64,000 bases of DNA from contig NZ_CYRX01000033.1 in assembly GCF_001458315.1 (NCBI RefSeq), positions 618,621 through 682,620 on the forward strand. Reading direction: 5' to 3'. Position numbers and translations under genes: made by a program. The stretch's first letter is position 1, and every line of letters begins with the position of its first letter. Under the pieces are notes generated by a model. It saw only the letters and a list, made by a program, of their open reading frames with translations. It made no database searches and had not been told where the DNA came from. The stretch comes from Thalassobacter stenotrophicus (lineage in GTDB: Bacteria > Pseudomonadota > Alphaproteobacteria > Rhodobacterales > Rhodobacteraceae). Shown one piece after another: positions 37,791 to 45,867 of the stretch.

Positions 37791-38305
37791 TCTGGCATCA
37801 GGGCCTTGATTTCGCGCAACAGCTTCTGGCTGTCAGGGCGCACGCGCGAGGGATGAAAGCTGATCAGGTCACCATCTGGGCCGATCAGGGCTTTGTTGAA
37901 ATTCCACTTTGGAACCGCGCCTTGGCCTGCGAGCCAGCGATAGAAGGGATGTGCCTGTGGGCCGCGAATGCGCGTAATGTCCGTCATGGGCAGGGTTAGC
38001 CCATATTGGACCTCACAGAATTCCTGCACTTGGCTGGCTGTTGCGAGTTCTTGGTTGAAATCGTTGGAGGGGACTGCGAGCACGATCAACCCCTTGGGGC
38101 CGAGCTCTTCGTGCAGGGCTTGTAGCGCCTCAAGTTGGGGGGTGAAGCCGCAGCGCGAGGCGGTGTTGACGACCAAGACGGGTTGTCCGCGAAAGGCGTC
38201 CAGATCGATAGTGTCGCCCTCAATCCCGGTAAACGTGAAGGCGGCGGCGGGGCCGCATAAAACCGCGCTCAGCAAGGCGTAGATGAAGTGACGTAAACGA
38301 ACCAT
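37787..38305 (-). CDS. Glutathione peroxidase-family protein, exported
   Basis: This 172-residue thiol peroxidase has an N-terminal signal peptide (LRHFIYALLSAVLCGPAAA), so it acts in the periplasm, unlike most GPx proteins. The peroxidatic cysteine lies in NTASRCGFTPQ near residue 52. The catalytic Gln/Trp/Asn set is partly visible as VPSNDFNQE and PKWNFNKALI. A further cysteine (EFCEVQYGL) could act as resolving residue in a thioredoxin-dependent cycle. It heads a two-gene unit with the HDAC-like deacetylase, a link I cannot explain functionally. Confidence 0.88.
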   Translation of the reverse strand: MVRLRHFIYALLSAVLCGPAAAFTFTGIEGDTIDLDAFRGQPVLVVNTASRCGFTPQLEALQALHEELGPKGLIVLAVPSNDFNQELATASQVQEFCEVQYGLTLPMTDITRIRGPQAHPFYRWLAGQGAVPKWNFNKALIGPDGDLISFHPSRVRPDSQKLLREIKALMPE

Positions 38306-38368
38306 GGACCGCTTCTCCTTTGGGGTTGAGGTAGAAAGCTTGGTCGTTGTGTCAAGCCATGAGGGGCA

Positions 38369-38384
38369 CTACATCTAGGTGTAG
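38369..38384. promoter_or_regulatory. Near-palindrome between divergent peroxidase and NUDIX genes
   Basis: CTACATCTAGGTGTAG matches its reverse complement at 14 of 16 positions. It lies in the 104-base region shared by the divergent glutathione peroxidase and NUDIX genes, 25 bases before the NUDIX start. It could be an operator controlling either gene. No known consensus fits well. Confidence 0.35.
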
Positions 38385-38409
38385 GTTTGATACTCCCCCA
38401 AGTTATGCT

Positions 38410-38892
38410 ATGTCCCCAATCACTATGACAGACGCCAAACACATTGTCCTGAAACCCGTCGATATGTCGGGCCTCAAGAAGCGCGAATTGCGGACGCAAT
38501 TTGGTGCGCTGTGTTGGCGTGAGCATATGGGCAAGCTGGAGGTGTTGATGATCACCTCGCGCACCTCCAAACGGTGGATCATCCCCAAGGGGTGGCCCAT
38601 GAATGGCGCCACTGCTGCGGAGGCTGCGGCCACTGAAGCGTGGGAAGAGGCGGGGGTTGTTGGCAAAACCTCAGACCAATGCGCGGGCATCTACACCTAT
38701 CACAAGGATCTGGGCGGCAAGTCGGTGCCCGTGGTTGTGGCGGTGTTTCCGGTGCGGGTCAAAAAGCTCAAGAAAACCTACCCTGAGGCTGGCCTGCGCA
38801 AGTTGCGCTGGATGAAGCCATCTAAGGCGGCGGGGTTGGTTGCGGAGCCGGAATTACGTGGTATTCTCAAGGCCTTCCGACCGCCCGCGTAA
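38410..38892 (+). CDS. NUDIX hydrolase
   Basis: This protein of about 160 residues carries the Nudix box as KGWPMNGATAAEAAATEAWEEAGV, with the REUxEExGU core reading T-E-A-W-E-E-A-G-V; the initial arginine is replaced by threonine. Such enzymes cleave nucleoside diphosphates linked to other groups. The set ALCWREHMGKLEVLMITSR before it and the lysine-rich YPVRVKKLKKTYPE-like segment after it resemble the DIPP/MutT-like group, which acts on diphosphoinositol or diadenosine polyphosphates. The start is uncertain: ATGs at 38410 and 38425 are both possible and neither has a strong ribosome binding site. Confidence 0.82.
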   Translation: MSPITMTDAKHIVLKPVDMSGLKKRELRTQFGALCWREHMGKLEVLMITSRTSKRWIIPKGWPMNGATAAEAAATEAWEEAGVVGKTSDQCAGIYTYHKDLGGKSVPVVVAVFPVRVKKLKKTYPEAGLRKLRWMKPSKAAGLVAEPELRGILKAFRPPA

Positions 38893-38969
38893 TCGACGCA
38901 GCGCGTCTGCCTTTGTTATCCAGTGTCAATTCATGAGTTATCAATGTCTGATGTGCACAGTGGGGTTCT

Positions 38970-39386
38970 ATGATCCGATACGCTTTGAAATGTGCCGATG
39001 GCCATGGCTTCGACAGTTGGTTTCAGTCGGCTGGGGCCTACGACAGCCTGTCTGAAAAGGGCATGGTATCTTGCGCGGTTTGCGGCAGCACGGACGTGAG
39101 CAAAGCGATTATGGCGCCGCGCGTCACTGTCAAAGAAGACGCGGCACCCTTGTCCGCGCCCTCGACACCGGCCGAACAAGCATTGCGTGCGATGCGGGCA
39201 GAGTTGGAGAAAAACGCCGACTACGTAGGTGAGACATTTGCCACAGAGGCACGGGCCATCCATGTGGGCGACGCACCTGAGCGGCCGATTTGGGGCCAAG
39301 CCAATTTGAAAGAAGCCAAGGCCCTTGTTGAAGAGGGCGTGCCTATTGCGCCTATTCCCTTTGGCCCCCCGCGAAAGACAAACTGA
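38970..39386 (+). CDS. DUF1178 family protein
   Basis: This 138-residue protein matches DUF1178. It has an N-terminal zinc-ribbon-like part, MIRYALKCADGHGFDSWF with a later CAVCGS pair, followed by a low-complexity linker. The conserved C-terminal segment is NADYVGETFATEARAIHVGDAPERPIWG. The function of the family is unknown. It lies directly before an SDR gene, with the stop and start sharing one base (TGATG). Confidence 0.85.
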   Translation: MIRYALKCADGHGFDSWFQSAGAYDSLSEKGMVSCAVCGSTDVSKAIMAPRVTVKEDAAPLSAPSTPAEQALRAMRAELEKNADYVGETFATEARAIHVGDAPERPIWGQANLKEAKALVEEGVPIAPIPFGPPRKTN

Positions 39387-40039
39387 TGCGTACTTTGATC
39401 ACTGGTGCTAATCGCGGCGTGGGTGCTGCCCTGCGTGAGGCAGGGATTGCGGCGGGGCACGATGTGTTGGCCACGGCGCGCGCGCCCTCGGGACAAGGCG
39501 ATAACTGGCTGACGCTGGACCAATCCAACCCGCAATCTGTGCGCGCGCTTGCCGCGGATTTGGCAGGGCAACCGTTGGATTTACTGGTGCTGAACGCGGG
39601 TGTTTACTTGGATAAGGGACAATCCATTGATGGCGGCTTTGCCCCAGAGCTTTGGGCCGAAACCTTTGCGGTAAACGTCACCGGCACGTTCCTTGTGGCA
39701 CAAGCCCTTTTGCCGAATATCCGTGCGGCGGGCGGCAAGATTGCGATTATTTCCTCGCAGATGGGGTCGAGTGAGCGGGCATCGGGGGGGGGATATATCT
39801 ACCGCGCCAGCAAAGCCGCAGAGATCAGTTTGGGCCGAAACCTTGCGGTTGATCTGGGCCCAGAGGGGATTGCCGTAGGTATCTATCATCCCGGCTGGGT
39901 ACGCACCGACATGGGTGGCAGCGCGGCTGATATTGATGCGGATACGGCGGCCCTCGGCCTGTGGAAACGCTTTGAGAATTTGTCGATGGATACGACCGGC
40001 ACGTTCGAATTTTATGATGGCGCGCCCATTCCATTTTGA
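39386..40039 (+). CDS. Short-chain dehydrogenase/reductase
   Basis: This 217-residue NAD(P)-dependent oxidoreductase has the cofactor loop TGANRGVGAAL at residues 6-16, the structural LVLNAGV motif and the catalytic Ser-Tyr-Lys set (ISSQMGS and YRASKAA). It resembles small SDR proteins of the C-factor/sniffer type. The substrate is unknown. It is translationally coupled to the DUF1178 gene, and modA begins 55 bases downstream, so these genes may share a transcript. Confidence 0.88.
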   Translation: MRTLITGANRGVGAALREAGIAAGHDVLATARAPSGQGDNWLTLDQSNPQSVRALAADLAGQPLDLLVLNAGVYLDKGQSIDGGFAPELWAETFAVNVTGTFLVAQALLPNIRAAGGKIAIISSQMGSSERASGGGYIYRASKAAEISLGRNLAVDLGPEGIAVGIYHPGWVRTDMGGSAADIDADTAALGLWKRFENLSMDTTGTFEFYDGAPIPF

Positions 40040-40094
40040 TCCAAGCGGTTCGTCGCACCTTGCGGGCCGCTGGCGGGTTGGGCAAGGTCGCGTC

Positions 40095-40829
40095 ATGCGT
40101 TGGGTTCTCCTTTTTCTTTCTTTGCTTTGGGCAGGCACGGCATCGGCCGAGCCGGTGCGTGTCTTTGCGGCGGCAAGCCTGAAAACCGCACTCGACGCGG
40201 CGGCGGCAGAATGGGCAGGGGGTACGGTGTCGCTCTCTTACGCCGGTTCTGGCGCGGTTGCGCGGCAGGTTGCTGCGGGCGCACCGGCGGATATTGTGGT
40301 GCTTGCGCATGCGGATTGGATGAAATGGCTGGATGCGCAAGGCGTTCTTGGGACCGATCCGGTGATATTTGCGGGCAATACGCTGGCCGTGATTGGGCCG
40401 GTTGGGGACGCTGAGTTGGCTTTAACACCCCAGGACATTGCAGCGCGCTTGGGCCGCGATGGCCGCCTCGCAATGGGTGATTTACGGGCTGTACCCGCAG
40501 GCATTTATGGGCAAGAGGCATTGGTTGCGCTCGGGCTTTGGAATGGTGTGGCCGGGCGGATCGCGCAGGCGGATAATGTGCGCAACGCTATGGCCTTTGT
40601 GGCACGAGGCGAGGCGCCTTTGGGCATTGTCTATGCCTCAGACGCGCTGGCAGATCCACGGGTGGCCATTGTTGCTGATATTCCAAGTGATGTTCACGCA
40701 CCCATCGTTTATCCAGCAGCAGTCACGGCATCCGCGGGACCAATGGCACAGGAATTTTTGTCTTTTTTACAGTCGTCTGTGGGGCAAAGCGTATTCCGAG
40801 CCGCAGGCCTGCAGGAGCCGCCGAAATGA
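40095..40829 (+). CDS. modA: Molybdate ABC transporter, substrate-binding protein
   Basis: This 244-residue periplasmic protein has a clear signal peptide (LLFLSLLWAGTASA) and the ModA motifs VRVFAAASLKTALD, YAGSGAVARQVAAGAPADIVVLA and LGIVYASDA. It captures molybdate or tungstate for the ModBC importer, which feeds molybdenum cofactor synthesis (moaA is 18 kb upstream). The open frame begins 60 codons earlier inside the SDR gene, but the ATG at 40095 gives the signal peptide. modB overlaps by ATGA. Confidence 0.93.
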   Translation: MRWVLLFLSLLWAGTASAEPVRVFAAASLKTALDAAAAEWAGGTVSLSYAGSGAVARQVAAGAPADIVVLAHADWMKWLDAQGVLGTDPVIFAGNTLAVIGPVGDAELALTPQDIAARLGRDGRLAMGDLRAVPAGIYGQEALVALGLWNGVAGRIAQADNVRNAMAFVARGEAPLGIVYASDALADPRVAIVADIPSDVHAPIVYPAAVTASAGPMAQEFLSFLQSSVGQSVFRAAGLQEPPK

Positions 40830-41524
40830 TCAACCTCCCCCCAGAAGGTTGGGACGCGTTGTGGTTGTCGCTTCGGGTTGCTGGCCTTTCGACGTTATTG
40901 TCGCTGCCTGTGGCGCTTGGGGTTGCGGTTTTACTGGCGCGGGGGCGTTTCTGGGGCCGGGGCATCTTGAACGGATTGGTCCATTTGCCCTTGGTGTTGC
41001 CGCCGGTCGTGACGGGATACCTATTGCTGATCGCTTTGGGGCGCACGGCACCGATTGGCGTGTTTCTTGAGGAGACGTTCGGATTGGTGCTCGCGTTCCG
41101 TTGGACGGGTGCGGTTTTGGCGGCTGCTGTCATGAGCTTTCCGCTGACAGTTCGGGCAATTTGGCTCGCGCTTGAGGCGGTAGAACCGGGCCTAGAGGAA
41201 GCTGCCGCCACGTTGGGCGCAAGCCCGGCCCGTGTGTTCGCAACCGTTACTTTGCCCCTGATCGCGCCGGGGGTTTTGGCCGGTGCCGTCATCGGATTTG
41301 CCAAGGCAATGGGTGAGTTCGGCGCGACCATCACCTTTGTTTCAAACATCCCCGGTGAAACGCAAACTGTGCCCTCCGCCATCTATAGCTTTTTGCAGGT
41401 GCCCGGGGGGGAGGCCACGGTTTGGGGGCTTGTCGCCTTGGCCGTTGGCGTCGCATTGGGCGCGCTTTTGTTGGCAGAGCTGCTGTCGCGCCGCGTGGCC
41501 GCACGTATCGCGGGGCGGGCGTGA
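40826..41524 (+). CDS. modB: Molybdate ABC transporter, permease
   Basis: This 232-residue inner-membrane permease has five to six helices. The typical HLPLVLPPVVTGYLLLIALG segment is near residue 50 and the ATPase-docking loop EEAAATLGASPARVFATVTLP near 130. The FAKAMGEFGATITFVSNIPGETQT region follows, which is highly conserved in ModB. It is translationally coupled at both ends, by ATGA to modA and TGATG to modC. Confidence 0.94.
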   Translation: MINLPPEGWDALWLSLRVAGLSTLLSLPVALGVAVLLARGRFWGRGILNGLVHLPLVLPPVVTGYLLLIALGRTAPIGVFLEETFGLVLAFRWTGAVLAAAVMSFPLTVRAIWLALEAVEPGLEEAAATLGASPARVFATVTLPLIAPGVLAGAVIGFAKAMGEFGATITFVSNIPGETQTVPSAIYSFLQVPGGEATVWGLVALAVGVALGALLLAELLSRRVAARIAGRA

Positions 41525-42594
41525 TGCTGAGGATTGAGCTCTCGCATCGGTTCGGAGATTTCGCGCTGGACGTCGACATCACTGCCGGCGATGGGATTAC
41601 CATGCTGTTTGGGCCGTCGGGCGCGGGGAAGTCGACGATTGCGAAGGCCGTTGGTGGGTTGTTGCAGACTGATCAAGCCTATGTGCAGCTGGGTGAGCGG
41701 GTGTTGGCAGACACCTCCAAGCTGCTCTGGTTGAAACCTCACATGCGCCGGATTGGCTATGTGTTTCAGGAGCCGCGTTTGTTTCCGCATTTGTCCGTAC
41801 GGGGCAACCTTTTGTACGGGGCGGGGCATGATACTGACCTAGCGCGCATCGCGGATTTGCTGGATATCGCGCCGCTTTTGACCCGGCGACCTGCGGGGCT
41901 ATCGGGTGGAGAAGCTGCGCGTGTCGCCCTTGGTCGTGCCCTGCTGAGCGCGCCATCGTTGCTCATTTTGGATGAGCCGCTCGCCGCGTTGGATGCACGA
42001 CGCAAGGCCGACATTCTGCCATACCTTGAACGCTTGCGCGACCATGCGAATGTGCCGATGCTGTATATCACGCATGCGCTAGATGAGGTCGCGCGCCTTG
42101 GCTCAACCCTTGTCTTGCTACAAAATGGCAAGGTTGCGCGCTCTGGTTCTGTGAAAGATGTGCTGAGCGATCCAGACGCCGTGCCTGTTTTGGGGCCGCG
42201 CATGGCGGGCGCGATGCTTGAAGGGCACGTCGTGCGCCATGTCGATGGTTTGACGGAGTTAGAGGTATCTGGTGGCCTTGTGTGGGTGCCGGGAACAGCC
42301 GGGGCCGTGGACACAAAGATCCGGCTGCGGGTTATGGCGCAAGACGTGATCGTTGGGACGCAGAAACCACAAGGGCTGTCTGCGTTGAACATCCTACCCG
42401 CGAAGGTGGTGAGCCTGCACCGCGGCGACGGTCCGGGCGCGCTGGTCGTGTTGCAAAGCGGGACGGACAGGTTGCTTGCGCGGATCACGCAACGGTCTTT
42501 GGATGAGATGAGCCTCGCACCCGGTGATGCGGTTTACGGCATCCTCAAAACCGTTTCGGTTGGGCCAACGGACGTCTTTGCGGGTCTGGATTAG
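41524..42594 (+). CDS. modC: Molybdate ABC transporter, ATPase
   Basis: This 356-residue ATPase has Walker [10 protein letters not shown] near residue 35, the Q-loop FQEPRLFPHLSV, the signature LSGGEAARVALGRAL and Walker B LLILDEPLAALD. The C-terminal TOBE (molybdate-binding) domain starts near residue 290 (ALNILPAKVVSLHRGDG), as expected for ModC. A GTG immediately upstream (41521) is an alternative start. No ModE regulator is in the window, and I saw no molybdenum cofactor riboswitch before modA. Its end overlaps the convergent NUDIX gene by four bases. Confidence 0.94.
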   Translation: MLRIELSHRFGDFALDVDITAGDGITMLFGPSGAGKSTIAKAVGGLLQTDQAYVQLGERVLADTSKLLWLKPHMRRIGYVFQEPRLFPHLSVRGNLLYGAGHDTDLARIADLLDIAPLLTRRPAGLSGGEAARVALGRALLSAPSLLILDEPLAALDARRKADILPYLERLRDHANVPMLYITHALDEVARLGSTLVLLQNGKVARSGSVKDVLSDPDAVPVLGPRMAGAMLEGHVVRHVDGLTELEVSGGLVWVPGTAGAVDTKIRLRVMAQDVIVGTQKPQGLSALNILPAKVVSLHRGDGPGALVVLQSGTDRLLARITQRSLDEMSLAPGDAVYGILKTVSVGPTDVFAGLD

Positions 42595-43241
42595 GCGGCA
42601 GTAAGCCCAAGGTAGCGGAAGACCGACGTTGCGCCGGAATTGTCGAAGAACGGCACATTTCTGGGGCCGGGTGTGCTGACGCGGGCGGCGATTTCGGCCA
42701 AAACGACTTCCGTGATAAAGGGCACGTCTAGGGCACGCGCCTCCGACAGGGGGACCCAGTGCAGGTGGCTTAATTCATCCTCAGCGTTGGAGAAATCATC
42801 GAGATCCCCGGTCAGATCATCAGCGTTTACCATGAAGAACCGTGCATCAAACCGGCGGGGGCGACCGGGCGGGGTGATCGCGCGAAACACGAATTGCAGG
42901 GCGGACGCGTGGGGGGCTTCGTCCGTTAGTCCGGCCCAAGTACCGGTATAGGGTGCCGTGAGGCGCTGGCCGGTTTCTTCCAGCAATTCGCGCACCGCAG
43001 CGGTGGCAAGCGCATTTGGCGCTGTTGTACTTGCATCGCGGAGCGCTGCTTGGTCCGTTTCGAGTAGGGGCGTGGCCAGCGGCGCGGAGGCATCCTGTGC
43101 ATCAACTGCGCCCCCCGGAAACACATATTTTGAGGGCATAAAGGCCGCTTTCGCGCCGCGCTGGCCCATCAAAACACGAGGGGTTGTGGCGTGATCCCGG
43201 ACCACGATGATGGTTGCAGCGTCGCGAATAGGGGCGTTCAT
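42591..43241 (-). CDS. NUDIX hydrolase (CoA pyrophosphatase-like layout)
   Basis: This 216-residue protein has the Nudix core AAVRELLEETGQRL near residue 100, preceded by YVFPGGAVDAQDAS, which is an expanded version of the usual G-x5-E spacing. An insert of about 35 residues separates the GG from the REL motif. This layout resembles the NUDT7/19-like peroxisomal or acyl-CoA-directed group more than MutT. The substrate is unknown. The open frame extends upstream, but the ATG at 43241 begins the homologous region. The DUF983 gene lies just upstream on the same strand, probably in one operon. Confidence 0.82.
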   Translation of the reverse strand: MNAPIRDAATIIVVRDHATTPRVLMGQRGAKAAFMPSKYVFPGGAVDAQDASAPLATPLLETDQAALRDASTTAPNALATAAVRELLEETGQRLTAPYTGTWAGLTDEAPHASALQFVFRAITPPGRPRRFDARFFMVNADDLTGDLDDFSNAEDELSHLHWVPLSEARALDVPFITEVVLAEIAARVSTPGPRNVPFFDNSGATSVFRYLGLTAA

Positions 43242-43249
43242 CGGTGGCC

Positions 43250-43666
43250 TCAGCTTTGTGTGCGGCCAAATCCATGCATGCGGTTGGCCCATTGGATGCC
43301 GACAATGACGCCTTTGAGCCGGGGCAGCAAGTAGAGGCACATTGAAACGCCCCCTACGCAGAACAGCGAAACAAATACGAGCGGCTCCGGGCGGAATGCC
43401 TCAAAAAACCAGAGCATAAGGGGGCCGATGATGTGAGCGACGATCAGGATCGTCAGATAGGGGGGGCCATCGTCGGCGCGGTGGTGGTGTAGTTCTTCGG
43501 AACAAGATGTACAGGTGCTGCGGACCTTGAGATAGCCTTCCATCAGCTCGCCCGCGCCGCATTGCGGGCAGCGTTTGCGCCAGCCACGCAGCATGGATCG
43601 TTTGACGGGACGCAAGGGGGCATCAAGTTCGGGGGTCAAAGTTGGCCCCAGCTCGGTTTGTGTCAT
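43250..43666 (-). CDS. DUF983 family zinc-ribbon membrane protein
   Basis: This 138-residue protein has two cysteine pairs (RCPQCGAGEL and STCTSCSEEL, residues 33-56), which probably bind one zinc. They are followed by HHHRADDGPPYLTILIVAHI and two membrane helices. This is the DUF983 layout; the family has no agreed function. It is found near cytochrome oxidase genes in some bacteria, but no such genes are here. It lies eight bases upstream of the NUDIX gene and is divergent from the EF-hand gene. Confidence 0.85.
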   Translation of the reverse strand: MTQTELGPTLTPELDAPLRPVKRSMLRGWRKRCPQCGAGELMEGYLKVRSTCTSCSEELHHHRADDGPPYLTILIVAHIIGPLMLWFFEAFRPEPLVFVSLFCVGGVSMCLYLLPRLKGVIVGIQWANRMHGFGRTQS

Positions 43667-43838
43667 GGTTATATCCTATTCACGTGCGCAACGTTTAGCG
43701 CAAACAAACCTCGGCTAATACGCGACACCTGCGCCGTGCGGCGGGGTGTCGCAAAAAAAGTTGAAAAGAGTGCGACGGAATTGTGGAGGTGATGCGTGGA
43801 AGGGGCATCAATATGATCTGAACCCCGAAGGATATACC

Positions 43839-44342
43839 ATGCAAAACACGAACAAATTCTCGACACTCTTGGGTTACGGCGCATTGGCTTTGACTGGCGG
43901 TTTGATGCTAGCATCCGTTGTTGCCACGGATGCGCAGGCGCGCGGACCTCACGGAGGCATGATGGAGCGGCCCAGTTTCGCGGAGTTGGATGCGGATGGG
44001 AGCGGTGAGATCACACCGGAGGAGATGGCCGCCCAAGGTGCCGCGCGATTTGCGCGTATGGATGCCGATGGTGATGGCAAGCTGACGGCGGCGGAGATTG
44101 TGGCGGCCAGCAATGCGCGCGCAGTTAACCGCGCAGAGCGGATGATTGAGCGACTTGATACCGATGATGATGGCGCTGTGAGTAAGGATGAGCTGCAAGC
44201 CGGCCGTGATGCCCGTGCCGAGCGGCGGCATGCCAAGCGGTTCGCGCGGATTGATAGCGATGCGTCCGGCGGGCTCTCGGCTGCTGAGTTTGATGCCATG
44301 CTCGAACGGGGCGGTAAACATGGATCACGCGCGGATAATTGA
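43839..44342 (+). CDS. Periplasmic four-EF-hand calcium-binding protein
   Basis: This 167-residue protein has a signal peptide (ALALTGGLMLASVVATDAQA, cut near residue 35) and four complete 12-residue EF-hand loops starting at D51, D75, D107 and D139. Each ends in glutamate at position 12 (E62, E86, E118, E150). Loops one and two have the classic D-x-D-G-x-G core. The arrangement suggests a calmodulin-like exported calcium sensor or buffer. The ATG at 43839 has a GAAGGA ribosome binding site; the longer open frame upstream lacks a signal peptide. It precedes an ECF sigma factor gene by 87 bases with a hairpin between them, so it may be part of, or a target of, that stress module. Confidence 0.9.
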   Translation: MQNTNKFSTLLGYGALALTGGLMLASVVATDAQARGPHGGMMERPSFAELDADGSGEITPEEMAAQGAARFARMDADGDGKLTAAEIVAASNARAVNRAERMIERLDTDDDGAVSKDELQAGRDARAERRHAKRFARIDSDASGGLSAAEFDAMLERGGKHGSRADN

Positions 44343-44361
44343 GCCGATACATAGGCAAAGC

Positions 44362-44391
44362 GGCGCGCTGGCTGGTTTTGGCCTGCGCGCC
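44362..44391 (+). terminator. Hairpin between EF-hand gene and sigma factor gene
   Basis: GGCGCGC-T-GGC and GCC-T-GCGCGCC form a ten-pair stem with one T-T mismatch and an eight-base loop. No T-run follows. It may partly terminate or pause transcription from the EF-hand gene, or set the relative expression of the sigma gene downstream. Confidence 0.4.
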
Positions 44392-44429
44392 TCGCTAGGG
44401 TGCCTCAACACTATTCTTCAGGAGCGGCC

Positions 44430-45002
44430 GTGCCCGACCCAGAGGTTTTCAGCGATGATGCGCTCTTGCTGCGGTTTGCCCGTGGGGATGGGCAAGCGGC
44501 TGCGTTGTTGACGCAGCGTTTGGCCCCTAGGTGCGTGGCATTTGCGACCCGTATGTTGAATGGCGATCGGGCGGAGGCTGAGGACGTGACGCAGGAAGCG
44601 ATGTTGAGGCTTTGGCGGCAAGCGCCGAAGTGGGACGCACATGGAAGCGCGCGGCCGGGTACATGGTTGTTGAAGGTCGCGGGTAATTTGTGCATCGATC
44701 GCTTGCGCCGTGCGCGGACGCTTAACATCGAAGCCATCGCGGCCCCTGCCGACCCGGCACCCGGAGCTTTGGCGAAATTGGAGGCGTCTGAGCGGCTTGT
44801 GGCCCTTGATGCGGCCCTTGCGACATTGCCAGACCGGCAACGTCAGGCGGTCGTGCTGCGGCACATCGAAGGCTGGTCCAACCCTGATATTGCGACGGTG
44901 ATGGAGATATCGGTGGAGGCCGCCGAGAGTTTGCTTGGACGCGGAAAGCGCGCCTTGACGCAGGCGTTGGCCCCACGACGAGAGGAGCTGAGTGATGGCT
45001 AG
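44430..45002 (+). CDS. ECF-type RNA polymerase sigma factor
   Basis: This sigma factor of about 190 residues has regions 2 and 4 only. Region 2 shows ATRMLNGDRAEAEDVTQEAMLRLWRQAP and RPGTWLLKVAGNLCIDRLRR. Region 4 shows LATLPDRQRQAVVLRHIEGWSNPDIATVMEISVEAAESLLGRGKRAL. It would redirect RNA polymerase to stress promoters. The start is a GTG at 44430 with an AGGAG site at good spacing, ten codons inside the longest open frame, which also begins with GTG. It overlaps the next gene by eight bases, so sigma and presumed anti-sigma are translationally coupled. Confidence 0.9.
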   Translation: MPDPEVFSDDALLLRFARGDGQAAALLTQRLAPRCVAFATRMLNGDRAEAEDVTQEAMLRLWRQAPKWDAHGSARPGTWLLKVAGNLCIDRLRRARTLNIEAIAAPADPAPGALAKLEASERLVALDAALATLPDRQRQAVVLRHIEGWSNPDIATVMEISVEAAESLLGRGKRALTQALAPRREELSDG

Positions 45003-45375
45003 AGACCCGATGAAACCGCGCGGCGCTGGGCATGAGGAGGACATCCTTGGGGATGCTTTCGAAGCCGCTCAACAAGATGTTAGACCGTTGTCTCCCGATT
45101 TAGAGGCGCGCATTTTGATGCAAGCCGCTCAGGCCCAAGCGGGGTTCGCGCGTGAGCGTGAGGCCAATGGCCTTTTTGCGCGCCTTCAACGGGCTTGGGG
45201 CGAGTTGGGGGGATGGCCTGTCGCGGCTGGGCTTGCGACGGCGACCGTGGCGGGGCTGTGGTTGGGGGTTGTATCGCCTCCGGCACTCGATGCTGTTTGG
45301 AATGGGGTCGGCTTGACCTCCGCCTCATTGGATGGGGACTTCCCCGATTATGAAGCCTTCTTTGAGGAGATATGA
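44995..45375 (+). CDS. Probable membrane anti-sigma factor
   Basis: This 126-residue protein has a charged cytoplasmic N-terminal half (residues 1-72), one membrane helix (about 73-93, WPVAAGLATATVAGLWLGVV) and a short acidic periplasmic tail ending DYEAFFEEI. There is no H-x3-C-x2-C zinc motif. No family name can be given from sequence. Its position, overlapping the ECF sigma gene with its own AGAGGAG site, and its single-helix topology argue for a regulator that holds the sigma factor at the membrane. That role is inference. Confidence 0.7.
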   Translation: MARDPMKPRGAGHEEDILGDAFEAAQQDVRPLSPDLEARILMQAAQAQAGFAREREANGLFARLQRAWGELGGWPVAAGLATATVAGLWLGVVSPPALDAVWNGVGLTSASLDGDFPDYEAFFEEI

Positions 45376-45378
45376 CCC

Positions 45379-45864
45379 ATGGAAATTGACACATCTGGCG
45401 TTCGTTCCCCGACTTGGATGAAGGTCGCGCTGAGCGTTTCTCTTGGCTTCAATTTGGTGGTTTTAGGGGCGGCTGTCGGGGTATTGGCCTTCGGAGGGCC
45501 GCATGGCGGGCCAAGGGGGGCGGATCGTGGGGTGGTGTCGACCCCATTGTTGCGCGCTTTGCCGGAGGCAGATCAGCGCGTGTTGCGTCAAAAGCTGAGA
45601 GCCGAACACGTCCATCTGCGCGAGAGCCGGAGTGAGTTGCGCGGCGCGCGGGCGGCAATGGTGGTGGCGCTGAGACAAGAGCAATTTGATGCGGCGGGTT
45701 TTGCTATGGCGCTTGAGGCCCAGCGTCGGTTGGCGGGGGATTTGATGGATGCCGCACATTCGGCCCTGTTGGATCATATGTCATCCAAAACCCTTGCGGA
45801 GCGTCAGGCTTATGCGGATCGGTTAGAGGCGTTTTCCAAGCGGCGGGCGGGGCGTCGCGAATAA
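45379..45864 (+). CDS. ZraP/CnrR-like periplasmic heavy-metal sensor protein
   Basis: This 161-residue protein has one N-terminal membrane helix (about 16-39) and a long periplasmic helical domain. That domain contains LLRALPEADQRVLRQKLRAEHVHLRES and ends in a repeated arginine- and glutamate-rich helix. This is the pattern of the 'periplasmic heavy-metal sensor' family (CnrR, ZraP, Spy-like). Known members sense nickel, cobalt or zinc, or act as chaperones. A glycine-, proline- and histidine-containing loop (GGPHGGPRGADRG) follows the helix. It begins four bases after the probable anti-sigma gene, so a three-part sigma/anti-sigma/sensor complex as in CnrHYX is a reasonable inference. Confidence 0.8.
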   Translation: MEIDTSGVRSPTWMKVALSVSLGFNLVVLGAAVGVLAFGGPHGGPRGADRGVVSTPLLRALPEADQRVLRQKLRAEHVHLRESRSELRGARAAMVVALRQEQFDAAGFAMALEAQRRLAGDLMDAAHSALLDHMSSKTLAERQAYADRLEAFSKRRAGRRE

Positions 45865-45867
45865 ACG

